DNA of 35,043 nucleotides, from assembly GCA_017546845.1 (NCBI GenBank), contig JAFYRS010000178.1, forward strand, positions 1 through 35,043, read 5' to 3'. The stretch is from Akkermansia sp. (lineage in GTDB: Bacteria > Verrucomicrobiota > Verrucomicrobiia > Verrucomicrobiales > Akkermansiaceae). The notes beneath the pieces are model-generated. The model was not told where the DNA came from. It saw only the letters and a program-made list of their open reading frames with translations, and ran no database searches. Below, piece after piece: positions 23,758 to 32,236 of this stretch. The first letter of the stretch is position 1. Every line of letters starts with the position of its first letter. Both the position numbers and the translations under genes were made by a program.

Positions 23758-25401
23758 ATGGCCCTGCCTGCACAGACCAAATACATCGTAGGCAATGAGG
23801 CCTGCGAACGATTCAGCTTCTATGGTATGCGGAGCATCCTCGTCGCCTACATGACGGGGATGCTCCTCATGTCTAAGAACGAAGCCACTGAAGTAGTCCA
23901 CCTTTTCATTGCCTGCACCTACCTGATGCCTTTGCTGGGTGCCTGGCGGGCAGACCGCTTCCTGGGGCGCTACCGCACCATCTTCTCCATCTCCCTGCTC
24001 TACTGCCTGGGCAACGCCGTGCTGGCCATGGCCGACTTTGCGGGCGATGCTGAGACCCGCAAGTGGGTGCTCTTTGCCGGTCTGGCCATCATTGCCGTGG
24101 GCGCGGGTGGTATCAAGCCCTGCGTCTCTGCCTTTGTAGGCGACCAGGTACCGGAAGATGAAAAGAACGGCCCCACCATAACCCGCCTGTATGCGGCTTT
24201 CTACTGGTCCGTCAACCTGGGTTCGTTCTTCTCCTTCCTGGTCATCCCCTGGGTGCGCCAGAACTGGGGCTACAGCTGGGCCTTCGGCATTCCCGGCATC
24301 TTCATGGCACTAGCCACGCTCATCTTCTGGCTGGGACGATCAAAATACAACCATGTGCCCCCCACCCAGCCGGAATTCCTGCGCGCCCTGCTCACCCGCG
24401 TATTCAGCGGCGCCGCCACCGCCTGCGCGCGTTTCGGCGGTGAAGCTGTGGCCCGCGCCACCAATACGGCCATCGGTATTGCAGCCTTCATCGTGATAGC
24501 CCCCATCGTGGTGCTGCTCGGCAACTGGGCGCACGGAGGGGCGGCGCAGCTTGCCGCGCTGAGCGGAGCAAGCGAAATCATTTCCGCCCTCTGCGGGCTC
24601 ATCGCCCTGCTGCTCTACATCATCGTGCTGGCGCTGGCCGGGCTCAAGCTGGCTGCGTCTGCCGGTATGAAAGGCTTCCTGGGGCTGGCAGGCAGCATGA
24701 TTTTCAACAGCAAGGAAGAAACCAACGCCCGATTCACCGGGAACGAGCAGCGCGGCGTGCGCAACCTGGCGCGCGTGCTGGTAGTATTCCTCATGATTAT
24801 CCCCTTCTGGAGTCTGTATGACCAGACCGCCTCCTCCTGGGTGCTGCAAGGCAAGGAGATGCAGAGCATCGACCTGAGCTGGGGCAGCCTCCGGTTCAGC
24901 TTCGGGGCTGAGGAGATGCAGAGCTTCAACCCTCTGCTCATCATGATTTTTGTGCCGCTGGTCACACTCTTTGTATATCCCTACATCGGCCGCTGGGGGG
25001 CTCCGCTCAAGCGCATGGGCATGGGTATTCTGCTGGCAGGAGTTGCCTACGGCGCCGTGGCTGCCCTGCAGCAGCAGATTGATGCAGGCCACCAGCTGAG
25101 CATCCTGTGGCAGTGCATTCCCTACTTCCTGCTCACCCTCTCTGAAATCCTGGTGAGCACCACCGGTCTGGAATACGCCTACACCGCCGCCGGCAAGAAT
25201 CTCAAGAGCATCGTCTCCAGCTTCTGGCTGCTCACCAGCACCCTGGGCAACCTGCTCGTGGTGTTCCTCACCTCCCTGGTGAACGACCCAGCCAGCGTCA
25301 ATGCCTTTGTGCTCTACGGCGTCATGTCCGTATGCGTGGGCATCGTCTTCCTCTTTGTCACCTCCCGCCCCAACTTCAAGGCAGAGGAGGAAGAAGACTG
25401 A
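23758..25401 (+). CDS. POT/PTR2-family proton-coupled peptide transporter
   Basis: POT transporters import di- and tripeptides with protons across the inner membrane. The 547-aa product has the family's first-helix signature NEACERFSFYGMRSILVAYM (residues 13-32), containing the ExxERFxYY-like motif used in proton coupling (here E14, E17, R18, with SFYG instead of YYG). A PLLGAWRADRFLGRYRTI region (59-76) matches the loop after helix 2, and GAGGIKPCVSAFVGDQ (117-132) is the PTR2 signature. About 12-14 membrane segments are visible. It follows the PpiD-like gene by 21 nt and ends at a strong bidirectional terminator. It fits a mucosal or peptide-rich niche. Confidence 0.9.
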   Translation: MALPAQTKYIVGNEACERFSFYGMRSILVAYMTGMLLMSKNEATEVVHLFIACTYLMPLLGAWRADRFLGRYRTIFSISLLYCLGNAVLAMADFAGDAETRKWVLFAGLAIIAVGAGGIKPCVSAFVGDQVPEDEKNGPTITRLYAAFYWSVNLGSFFSFLVIPWVRQNWGYSWAFGIPGIFMALATLIFWLGRSKYNHVPPTQPEFLRALLTRVFSGAATACARFGGEAVARATNTAIGIAAFIVIAPIVVLLGNWAHGGAAQLAALSGASEIISALCGLIALLLYIIVLALAGLKLAASAGMKGFLGLAGSMIFNSKEETNARFTGNEQRGVRNLARVLVVFLMIIPFWSLYDQTASSWVLQGKEMQSIDLSWGSLRFSFGAEEMQSFNPLLIMIFVPLVTLFVYPYIGRWGAPLKRMGMGILLAGVAYGAVAALQQQIDAGHQLSILWQCIPYFLLTLSEILVSTTGLEYAYTAAGKNLKSIVSSFWLLTSTLGNLLVVFLTSLVNDPASVNAFVLYGVMSVCVGIVFLFVTSRPNFKAEEEED

Positions 25402-25443
25402 TAGCGGCTCCTCACATTCTCCGCGCCTCTGCAACACAGGCGC

Positions 25444-25479
25444 AAAAAGCCCCGCCTTCCAGAAAAGGCGGGGCTTTTT
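25444..25479. terminator. Bidirectional intrinsic terminator
   Basis: A perfect 15-bp stem (AAAAAGCCCCGCCTT at 25444-25458 with its complement at 25465-25479) and a 6-nt loop end in T runs on both strands. It sits between the convergent POT transporter and SNF2 helicase genes and should serve both. Confidence 0.93.
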
Positions 25480-25500
25480 GTATATGAAGCAATCGGTGGT

Positions 25501-28500
25501 TTACACATCCACCACGACGTCATCGTCGTTATCCTCGCCGCCGTGGGCCAGGATGAACTGCAGGTCGTTGAGGTCGAGGCTGGAGGCAAAGCCTTCATCG
25601 CCGAGCACATTGGTAACCAGCTGGTTCTTCTGGTGCTGCAGCACGCGGATCTTCTCTTCCACGGAATCGCGGGTGAGGAGTCGGTAGGCAATCACCTTGT
25701 TCTTCTGGCCGATTCGGTGCGTACGGTCAATGGCCTGGCTTTCCACAGCCGGGTTCCACCACGGGTCATACAGGATGACGTAGGAGGCCGAGGTAAGGTT
25801 AAGACCGGCACCACCAGCCTTGAGGGAAAGCAGGAACACGCTGGGGTCCTTGGTGGTCTGGAACTTCTCGATTTCGGCCTTACGGTCCTTGGTCTGGCCG
25901 GTGAGGTAGTTATACGGGTGGTTGTTCTCTTCGAGGCGGGCCTTGATAATCTCAAGCATCGACACGAACTGAGAGAACACCAGCACCTTGTGACCTTCCT
26001 CACGCAGCTGGTCGAGCAGGTAGAAGAGGGCGGTAAGCTTGGCGCTGTCCTCCTTGGCGTACTTCGGGTCCACCAGGCCGGGGTGACAGCAGATCTGGCG
26101 CAGGCGCATGAGGCCCTGGAGAATGGCGAAGGAGTTCTTCTTCACCGACTCGTCGGAATCCACGCCCAGCAGAGCCTTCTGGATGCGGCGCAGCTCGGCC
26201 TTGTACAGCTGGCGCTGGATGCCTTCCATCTTGGCGTATACCTCTTCTTCCGTACGCGGCGGCAGGTCCTTGGCCACCTGCTGCTTGGTGCGGCGCAGGA
26301 GGAAGGGCTTGAGGCGGGCTGCCAGGCGGTTCTGGCTCTGGGAGTCCTTGCGCTTGTCGAAACGCTTCTTGAAGTAGGCGCGGCTGCCCAGCACACCAGG
26401 CATGGCAAAGGCCATAAGCGACCACATATCCAGCAGGCGGTTTTCGATAGGCGTACCGGAAAGTACCAGGCGGTTGTACGCGTTGATTTCGCGGGCTGCC
26501 TTGGCGGCCTTGGAATCCGGGTTCTTAATCTGCTGGCCTTCGTCCAGAATCACCGTGAGCCACTTGATGGCGTTAATCTGCTCGCCGCAGACGCGGAGCT
26601 GGGCGTAGTTGATAACCACCATATCGTAGTTCGCGAGGATATTCTCTACATCAGCCTGCTCCTTGTTACGGATGACCATCACGCGCACGCCGGGGGCAAA
26701 CTTCTCCGTTTCGCTGGCCCACACATCCAACACGGATTTCGGACACACAATCAGCACTGGGGGAATCACCACCTTCTTGCGGCCCTGCTTGTTGCGGCGC
26801 ACGTAGTCCTCGCGCAGCCAGAGCATGTAGGTGATGGACTGGATGGTCTTACCCAGACCCATGTCGTCCGCCAGAATACCGCCGAAGCCGTTCTCTGCCA
26901 GATAGGCCAGGAAGTGGAAGCCTTCAATCTGGTACGGGCGCAGCGTGGCCTGCAGGGTACTGGGCACATCGGGCTTCACATCAATCTTGATTTCAGCCGT
27001 GCGTTCCTTGATGCGCTGCCAGGCCTTCGGGTCAAACACCTCTGCGGCACGCGGGTCTGCCAGCTGCAAGGCGTGCATGCGGTGCGTCTCACCGGAAAGG
27101 TCAAACGGGTCAAGGCCGAGCTTGGTGACCGCATCGCGCTGGGCGTCATCGAGCTTGATTTCCAGGCGCATCCAGCGGCCGTCATCCATGCGGACATAAC
27201 CACCGCGGGCCGATACGAGCGAACGAATCTGCTCCTTGGTGAGGGTAACACCCTCCACATCAATCACCACGCGCAGGTCGAACCAGTCAATCTCCTGGTT
27301 CACCACCTCGAAGCGGATAGCCGCCGCCACCGGGTCTGCCAGCAGGGACTTCAGATTCTCATCCATCTCCACATTGATGGTCTCAGGGATAGCCTTGGCC
27401 CATTCTGCGAACTTTTCCGGGAACTGCTTGGTGATGCGGCTCTTGAATGCCTCCACCTGCGTATCGTAGGTGAAGTTCATTTCCTCCAGCAGGCCGGGAA
27501 TCGGGTACAGGTTATCGCGGATGAAGCGCAGGAGCGTATGGTCCTTCACCGGCTGCTGCTCCACTAGTTCCCAGTCATCCTTGCCCAACTGTTCGCGGCG
27601 GCGGCCCGGGTCATCCTGGGCAGTCACTTCCAGCAGCACATGTTCTGTATCAGCGCTGGTGAGGCCACGCACAATCTTCATGCTGAAGGTGGGCTTCATC
27701 TCGATGTCGATGACGCGTTCCTCCATGCTGGGCGGCAGGGTGGCGCCGATCTTGCGCAGGAATTCCACACCGTCCAGGCTGTCAATCACCGTCTTGGGAA
27801 TGGAATAACGCGGCTCTACTTCCGTGCTCTCCAGCCAGCGGGGAGGCCCGGGGAACACCGTTTCGTCAGACTGGTACAGCTCCACCTGCCCCGGCAGCTG
27901 ACGCACTGAGTGGGTCACGTGCACACCGGCAGCCGTCACCAGCTGCAGGCCGTAGCAATCCGGCACGATGGGGTCATCGATACAAATCCACTTGAGCGGC
28001 TCGCGCACCACCTTGAAGTAGCACTCGTCCAGGTTGACCAGGTAGCCCTTGAGCGCCGGCTGGTGGAAGAGGATATTCATCACGCGGCAGGCGGCCTCCT
28101 CATCCAGGTCAAGAATCACCGTATCCTGGCGGTCTGCGTAATCGCGCAGCACATTGAGCAGAATATCCGTCTGCGGGTCGCACTTGAATGCACCGTTCAG
28201 GAACTCTGCCAGAATGGCATCCAGCTGGCTGCGCTCGCGGATGGCAACCCAGTCCTCCTTCGTATCGAAGCGGTATTCGAAGCGCGCCTCATTGATGGTG
28301 GAAACCAGGCGCATGTGGAGCGGGTGGCGCGGCGGCTGCGGCGGGCGCTCGTTCACGCTCTGGATTCGCTCATACCAGGTGCCCACTTCCTTCTCCCGCT
28401 CCCATTCAGAGATACGCTTCTGAACCTTTTCCAGGTCCGTCACGGCATTCATGAACTCCGGGTACTGGATGCGCTTCTTCGTGAAGGCATAAGCAATGTA

Positions 28501-29043
28501 GTTCCAGAACTCCAGGATGTTGCGGGGCGGAGAGGGCCAGAGCTCCAGCGCATCATAACCAGTAATCTCCCAACGCGGATTGAGACGCACCAGGTCGTGG
28601 TCATGGATTTCCTGCTCAATGGCAAAGCGGCGATACCGCTTCTCCAGCTTGGTCACATAATCGGACTCGCGGTCATCCAGGTCGCGGTTCAGCTTTTCTT
28701 CCAGCAGGTCAGAAAGGGGAACTTCGTTCAACTCATTGGGGCTCTCAGGCATATTCGCCCCGCGGTACATACGCTCCACCATCGTGGCAATGAGACACGC
28801 ACCAGCAACACGCTCATCCTCTGCCGTGCAGGAACCGAACCAGCGGTTCCCCTGCAGACGGAGACTCGTGCGGAAAACGCCAACTCTCGTCTCAACACGC
28901 CCCTGGATATAGAGGTGGTTGCCGAAAATTTGCGTTACAGCCCCATCTTTCTGGAGCTTTTCGCCCGCGTTACGCACCTGTTCAGAGTAGGCATTCAGGA
29001 AATTAAGCGTTGCGCGGTCGGGATTGAGTGCAGAACTTAACAT
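25501..29043 (-). CDS. SNF2-family DEAD/H-box helicase (bacterial Swi2/Snf2 type)
   Basis: The 1180-aa product has a complete SNF2 ATPase in its C-terminal 500 residues: GGILADDMGLGKTIQSI with the Walker A lysine near residue 731, DEGQQIKNPDS (motif II, DEGQ in place of DEAH, near 834), LVLSGTPIENRL (motif III), VFSQFVSM, LKAGGAGLNLTSA (motif V) and DRTHRIGQ (motif VI). The N-terminal ~680 residues are not recognised; no SWIM zinc finger is obvious. Such bacterial proteins remodel nucleic-acid complexes or RNA polymerase-DNA contacts, but the substrate is unknown. I start at 29043 (MLSSALNPD), because codons upstream lie in the leader after a strong promoter. It is a single gene. Confidence 0.9.
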   Translation of the reverse strand: MLSSALNPDRATLNFLNAYSEQVRNAGEKLQKDGAVTQIFGNHLYIQGRVETRVGVFRTSLRLQGNRWFGSCTAEDERVAGACLIATMVERMYRGANMPESPNELNEVPLSDLLEEKLNRDLDDRESDYVTKLEKRYRRFAIEQEIHDHDLVRLNPRWEITGYDALELWPSPPRNILEFWNYIAYAFTKKRIQYPEFMNAVTDLEKVQKRISEWEREKEVGTWYERIQSVNERPPQPPRHPLHMRLVSTINEARFEYRFDTKEDWVAIRERSQLDAILAEFLNGAFKCDPQTDILLNVLRDYADRQDTVILDLDEEAACRVMNILFHQPALKGYLVNLDECYFKVVREPLKWICIDDPIVPDCYGLQLVTAAGVHVTHSVRQLPGQVELYQSDETVFPGPPRWLESTEVEPRYSIPKTVIDSLDGVEFLRKIGATLPPSMEERVIDIEMKPTFSMKIVRGLTSADTEHVLLEVTAQDDPGRRREQLGKDDWELVEQQPVKDHTLLRFIRDNLYPIPGLLEEMNFTYDTQVEAFKSRITKQFPEKFAEWAKAIPETINVEMDENLKSLLADPVAAAIRFEVVNQEIDWFDLRVVIDVEGVTLTKEQIRSLVSARGGYVRMDDGRWMRLEIKLDDAQRDAVTKLGLDPFDLSGETHRMHALQLADPRAAEVFDPKAWQRIKERTAEIKIDVKPDVPSTLQATLRPYQIEGFHFLAYLAENGFGGILADDMGLGKTIQSITYMLWLREDYVRRNKQGRKKVVIPPVLIVCPKSVLDVWASETEKFAPGVRVMVIRNKEQADVENILANYDMVVINYAQLRVCGEQINAIKWLTVILDEGQQIKNPDSKAAKAAREINAYNRLVLSGTPIENRLLDMWSLMAFAMPGVLGSRAYFKKRFDKRKDSQSQNRLAARLKPFLLRRTKQQVAKDLPPRTEEEVYAKMEGIQRQLYKAELRRIQKALLGVDSDESVKKNSFAILQGLMRLRQICCHPGLVDPKYAKEDSAKLTALFYLLDQLREEGHKVLVFSQFVSMLEIIKARLEENNHPYNYLTGQTKDRKAEIEKFQTTKDPSVFLLSLKAGGAGLNLTSASYVILYDPWWNPAVESQAIDRTHRIGQKNKVIAYRLLTRDSVEEKIRVLQHQKNQLVTNVLGDEGFASSLDLNDLQFILAHGGEDNDDDVVVDV

Positions 29044-29127
29044 GATGATTTTTTGGGAGATGTAAGGCGATGTCACAGGACGGATGTCTACAGTCCACCC
29101 CGCAAGGCACATCGCGTGCATGGTGTA

Positions 29128-29156
29128 ATAATAGCATAGCAAAAGATATTTTTCAA
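29128..29156 (-). promoter_or_regulatory. SNF2 helicase promoter
   Basis: Minus strand: TTGAAA (29151-29156), 17-nt spacer, TATTAT (29128-29133). The predicted start near 29121 gives a leader of about 78 nt, much longer than for most genes here. The 29044-29290 gap is AT-rich and also holds the promoter of the divergent gene. Confidence 0.75.
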
Positions 29157-29248
29157 GATGTCAGCTGAAGATTTTTTCGATTTTTCCTTTATTTTCGGCG
29201 ATTTCGGGGATTTCTGCAGGCATTTTTCGAGGCTGACACCCCGGAGTC

Positions 29249-29277
29249 TTGCCAAATTCTGTCATACGCGTTAAGCT
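29249..29277 (+). promoter_or_regulatory. Possible promoter of the L,D-transpeptidase gene
   Basis: TTGCCA (29249-29254), 17-nt spacer, TAAGCT (29272-29277). The -10-like box ends 13 nt before the ATG at 29291, giving a leader of about 7 nt. The -10 match is mediocre. Confidence 0.42.
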
Positions 29278-29290
29278 GGCACACACACTC

Positions 29291-30037
29291 ATGAGAAATA
29301 TTCTGCCGCTGCTAGCCCTGCTTTGTCTGCTGACCCTCACCGCCTGCTCCCAGATGCCCGGGGAGTGCCGCCAGGCCATCATCGGGGTGAGCGATGGTTG
29401 GGATTCCTCCCATGTCACCCTCACGCTGGTGGAAAAGAACGCCGCCGGCAAATGGCAGCGGGTGCTGGGGCCCGTACCAGGCAGACTGGGGCGCAATGGC
29501 AGCGTGTGGGGGCTGGGCGCACACAGCAACCCCGGCGGCGCCACTACCAAGCGCGAGGGCGACGGCCGCTCCCCCGCCGGCATTTATGAACTGGGGGGGC
29601 TGTGGGTCACCAACCCCACACCCGTGGAGCATGACCCGGCCATCCCCTATGTACAGGTAGGGCCTAATGACCTCTGGATAAGCGACCCGCGCCTGCCGCA
29701 CCTCTATAACCGCCACGTGCGGCTGAATCACCCGGCCACCACCCCCTGGGAGCTGCACGAGCAAATGCGCCAGACAGACTACCCGCACAGCATCAAGCTG
29801 CTCGTGCACCACAACACCCCACAGAGCGTGGGCAAACCCAGGGTTGGCGCAGGCTCCTCCATCTTCTTCCACATCTGGCGGCGCGATGGCGAAGCCCCCA
29901 CGGCTGGCTGCACCAGCATGAGCGAGGAAAACCTGCGCGCGTTCATTGCCCGCCTGCGCGCCGACCTCAACCCGGTCTATGTGCTCCTGCCCCGCAGCGA
30001 ATACGCCAGGCGGCGCAAGAGCTGGAATCTGCCCTGA
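29291..30037 (+). CDS. L,D-transpeptidase (YkuD) lipoprotein
   Basis: L,D-transpeptidases form 3-3 cross-links in peptidoglycan or attach proteins to it, using a cysteine nucleophile. The 248-aa product is a predicted lipoprotein: LLALLCLLTLTAC with lipobox LTAC and lipidated C19. The YkuD-type catalytic motif is present as FHIWRRDGEAPTAGCTSM, with H194 and C207 in the H...G-C-(T/S) arrangement. KREGDGRSPAGIYEL (87-101) matches the DGRTPxGxF element seen in many YkuD proteins. An ATG at 29291 is chosen because the lipoprotein signal begins there; codons from 29249 overlap the promoter. It ends 3 nt before the stop of the convergent IdeS-like gene. The subclass is probably the ErfK/YafK-like type (inference). 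Confidence 0.83.
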   Translation: MRNILPLLALLCLLTLTACSQMPGECRQAIIGVSDGWDSSHVTLTLVEKNAAGKWQRVLGPVPGRLGRNGSVWGLGAHSNPGGATTKREGDGRSPAGIYELGGLWVTNPTPVEHDPAIPYVQVGPNDLWISDPRLPHLYNRHVRLNHPATTPWELHEQMRQTDYPHSIKLLVHHNTPQSVGKPRVGAGSSIFFHIWRRDGEAPTAGCTSMSEENLRAFIARLRADLNPVYVLLPRSEYARRRKSWNLP

Positions 30038-30040
30038 TTC

Positions 30041-30823
30041 TTACTCCTTCACCTGCACACGCAGCCCGGTGTAGGTATCCAGCGAGACCAGCCCGAGCCG
30101 GCCGTACACCGGATGCTCTGCGCAGTCAAACGCCAGCATCCCCTCTGCCTCGCGCAGCGGAATTCGGTGCAGACGCCAGGCGCGGTCATCAGAATCGCAC
30201 ATGTAGATGGCCGTGACTCGTTCCTTACCGTCCGGAGTCATCTCAGCATCCACTCCCCACACGGTGATGGAATGCATAAAGCGGCTGCCATCCGGTTTGC
30301 GGCAGGAAGCCCCCAGCCAGAACGCATCTCCCCGGCGGAATCCGCGCAGCAACGCCTCCGTGAGGGACTGAGCCGTCACCGCCGCACCGCGCCCATTGTA
30401 CAACACCTGCTCAGGCGCCGGGGATTTATCGCGGTAAAACCCGCCCTTACAGTCCTCCCGCAAGGCGGCGCAGCGCCCACCGTTCGCACTGGTCTGTTGC
30501 AGATATTCGCCACTGAACCACCAGCGAAGCCCCTGGTCAGGGTCGCTGCCCTCATTTTCAAAAGCCCGTTGGAATTCCATCCACACAGCCTCCGCCTGCG
30601 GCGTACCCTGGGGCACCCGCTCCGGATTCTGCTGCTGCCACCAGGCCAGCAGGTTAGATGCTGCCACAGCCCAGCACAACAAATCATCCCCCTCTTTCCC
30701 CTTCTGGTGCGTCTTGTTAAAATCAAACCACCCGGAACCAGCCGATACGCCAGCCGACCAATAGGTAGCAGCCTGTAGCGGCAAACTCATGAACAGCAGT
30801 AAAATGGTGCAGATTCCTCGCAT
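30041..30823 (-). CDS. Secreted IdeS/Mac-like (family C66) cysteine endopeptidase
   Basis: The 260-aa product has a signal peptide (RGICTILLLFMSLPLQAA, cut near residues 18-19) and so is exported. Its mature N-terminus closely follows streptococcal IdeS/Mac: YWSAGVS near the start, then GWFDFNK and GDDLLCWAVAASNLLAWW, where IdeS has GWYDITK and DDLLCGAATAGNMLHWW (recalled, not aligned by program). This predicts catalytic C50, oxyanion lysine K37, H184 in FMHSITVWGVD, and the D-x-D pair D210/D212 in MCDSDD. IdeS cleaves IgG at the hinge; whether this protein does is unknown, and mucosal immunoglobulin or other substrates are guesses. A promoter at 30831-30859 lies 7 nt before the ATG. It looks like a single gene. 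Confidence 0.78.
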   Translation of the reverse strand: MRGICTILLLFMSLPLQAATYWSAGVSAGSGWFDFNKTHQKGKEGDDLLCWAVAASNLLAWWQQQNPERVPQGTPQAEAVWMEFQRAFENEGSDPDQGLRWWFSGEYLQQTSANGGRCAALREDCKGGFYRDKSPAPEQVLYNGRGAAVTAQSLTEALLRGFRRGDAFWLGASCRKPDGSRFMHSITVWGVDAEMTPDGKERVTAIYMCDSDDRAWRLHRIPLREAEGMLAFDCAEHPVYGRLGLVSLDTYTGLRVQVKE

Positions 30824-30830
30824 GCCGGAC

Positions 30831-30859
30831 TCTATACCACAAACTCCTGAGTTATGCAA
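30831..30859 (-). promoter_or_regulatory. Promoter of the IdeS-like gene, predicting a leaderless mRNA
   Basis: Minus strand: TTGCAT (30854-30859), 17-nt spacer, TATAGA (30831-30836). Seven nt separate the -10 box from the ATG at 30823. Confidence 0.72.
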
Positions 30860-30913
30860 TCGCAGAGACCACACTTTTATTCGTCTAAAATCCCTGCAAG
30901 CCACGGAAAATCC

Positions 30914-30942
30914 TTGCAGGGCGGAGAAAAATGCTCTAATAT
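30914..30942 (+). promoter_or_regulatory. trpB promoter giving a near-leaderless mRNA
   Basis: TTGCAG (30914-30919), 17-nt spacer, TAATAT (30937-30942). The -10 box ends 10 nt before the ATG at 30953, so the leader is about 3-4 nt. There is no room for a trp leader peptide or attenuator after this start. Confidence 0.7.
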
Positions 30943-30952
30943 CCCCGCCAAT

Positions 30953-32170
30953 ATGGATTTCCGCACGTATCTTCGCAATTATCCCGACGCTAACGGTTAC
31001 TACGGCCGTTTCGGTGGTGCCTATCTCCCCAAGGAGCTGGAACCCGCTTTCAAGGAAATTACCGATGCCTACAACGACATCTGCCAGTCTGCCCAGTTCA
31101 TCAATGAACTGCGCCGCATCCGCAAGCAATTCCAGGGCCGCCCCACCCCGGTGTACCACTGCGAGCGTCTTTCCCGCCTGGTGGGCGGCGCGCAGATTTA
31201 CCTGAAGCGCGAAGACCTGAACCACACCGGTGCCCACAAGCTCAACCACTGCATGGGCGAAGGCCTGCTGGCCAAGTTCATGGGTAAGAAGAAGATTATC
31301 GCCGAGACCGGCGCCGGGCAGCACGGCGTGGCCCTGGCCACCGCCGCAGCCTACTTCGGTCTGGAGTGCGAAATCCACATGGGTGCCGTCGACATCGCCA
31401 AGCAAGCCCCCAATGTCACCCGCATGAAGATGCTGGGCGCCAATGTAGTGTGCGTCAACCACGGTCTGCAGACCCTCAAGGAAGCGGTTGACAGCGCATT
31501 TGAAGCATACCTGCGCGATTACAAGAACGCGATTTACTGCATCGGCTCCGTGCTAGGGCCGCACCCCTTCCCCATGATGGTGCGCGATTTCCAGATGGTC
31601 ATCGGCCACGAAGCCCGCGCCCAGTTCGAGGAAATGACCGGCCACCTACCGGATGTTGTATGCGCCTGCGTGGGCGGTGGCTCCAACGCCATGGGCATGT
31701 TCCCCGCCTTCCTCGGGGACCCGGTGGATATTTACGGCGTAGAACCCCTGGGACACGGCCCGAACCTGGGCGACCACTCCGCCTCCATCACCTACGGCAG
31801 CGAGGGTATCATGCACGGGTTCAACTCCATCATGCTCAAGGATGAGAACGGCGAGCCCGGCCCGGTGTACTCCGTGGCCAGTGGTCTGGACTACCCCTCC
31901 GTGGGCCCGGAGCACGCCTTCCTGCATGACATCGGCCGCGTGAAATACGAAACCGTGAGCGATGAGGAAGCCGTGGATGCCTTCTTCAAGCTCTGCCGCT
32001 ACGAAGGCATCATCCCCGCACTGGAAAGCTCCCACGCCATCGCCTTTGCCATCCGCAAGGCAAAGGAAATGCGCCGTGGCTCCATTCTGGCCAACTGCTC
32101 CGGCCGCGGTGACAAGGACGTGGACTACATCGCCGAGAACTTCGGCTATGGTGATGACCACAAGTTCTGA
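30953..32170 (+). CDS. trpB: Tryptophan synthase beta chain
   Basis: TrpB condenses indole with serine to make tryptophan, with PLP. The 405-aa product has TrpB1 features: [14 protein letters not shown] (16-29), [16 protein letters not shown] (84-99) with Schiff-base lysine K96 (HKLNH replaces the usual HKINN), [13 protein letters not shown]-like [17 protein letters not shown], the phosphate loop [12 protein letters not shown], and NCSGRGDKD near the end. The ATG at 30953 is chosen because the product then starts like other TrpB proteins and the promoter lies just upstream. No trpA or other trp gene is adjacent in this window: the left neighbour is divergent and the right neighbour convergent, so it is an orphan single-gene transcript. 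Identification is firm. Confidence 0.94.
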   Translation: MDFRTYLRNYPDANGYYGRFGGAYLPKELEPAFKEITDAYNDICQSAQFINELRRIRKQFQGRPTPVYHCERLSRLVGGAQIYLKREDLNHTGAHKLNHCMGEGLLAKFMGKKKIIAETGAGQHGVALATAAAYFGLECEIHMGAVDIAKQAPNVTRMKMLGANVVCVNHGLQTLKEAVDSAFEAYLRDYKNAIYCIGSVLGPHPFPMMVRDFQMVIGHEARAQFEEMTGHLPDVVCACVGGGSNAMGMFPAFLGDPVDIYGVEPLGHGPNLGDHSASITYGSEGIMHGFNSIMLKDENGEPGPVYSVASGLDYPSVGPEHAFLHDIGRVKYETVSDEEAVDAFFKLCRYEGIIPALESSHAIAFAIRKAKEMRRGSILANCSGRGDKDVDYIAENFGYGDDHKF

Positions 32171-32198
32171 AACGCCCCCTTCAATCAATAACAAGCCA

Positions 32199-32231
32199 AT
32201 CCCCCGCAGGCCTGCAGACCCGCGGGGGATT
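32199..32231. terminator. Hairpin between convergent trpB and Nudix genes
   Basis: A perfect 10-bp stem (AATCCCCCGC at 32199-32208 with GCGGGGGATT at 32222-32231) and a 13-nt loop lie between the two convergent stops. Neither strand has a strong U-tract after it, so it is a weaker terminator candidate than the others. Confidence 0.62.
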
Positions 32232-32236
32232 CTGGT

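Noticed and set aside
21858-23901. Long minus-strand open frame continuing upstream of the MutT-like gene
   Set aside because: It runs antisense to the PpiD-like gene, has a low-complexity Gly/His/Val-rich composition and no start signals. Only its last part (21448-21852) is a real gene.
25543-27567. 674-codon plus-strand open frame
   Set aside because: It is antisense to the SNF2 helicase, whose motifs are intact in the other frame; the product has no recognisable domain.
30943-30952. trp attenuator or leader peptide before trpB
   Set aside because: The predicted transcript starts only about 4 nt before the ATG, leaving no leader; no Trp-codon run or paired hairpins were seen.
30824-31462. 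Upstream extension of the IdeS-like frame
   Set aside because: It overlaps trpB on the other strand, and both promoters lie in it. The signal peptide begins exactly at 30823.
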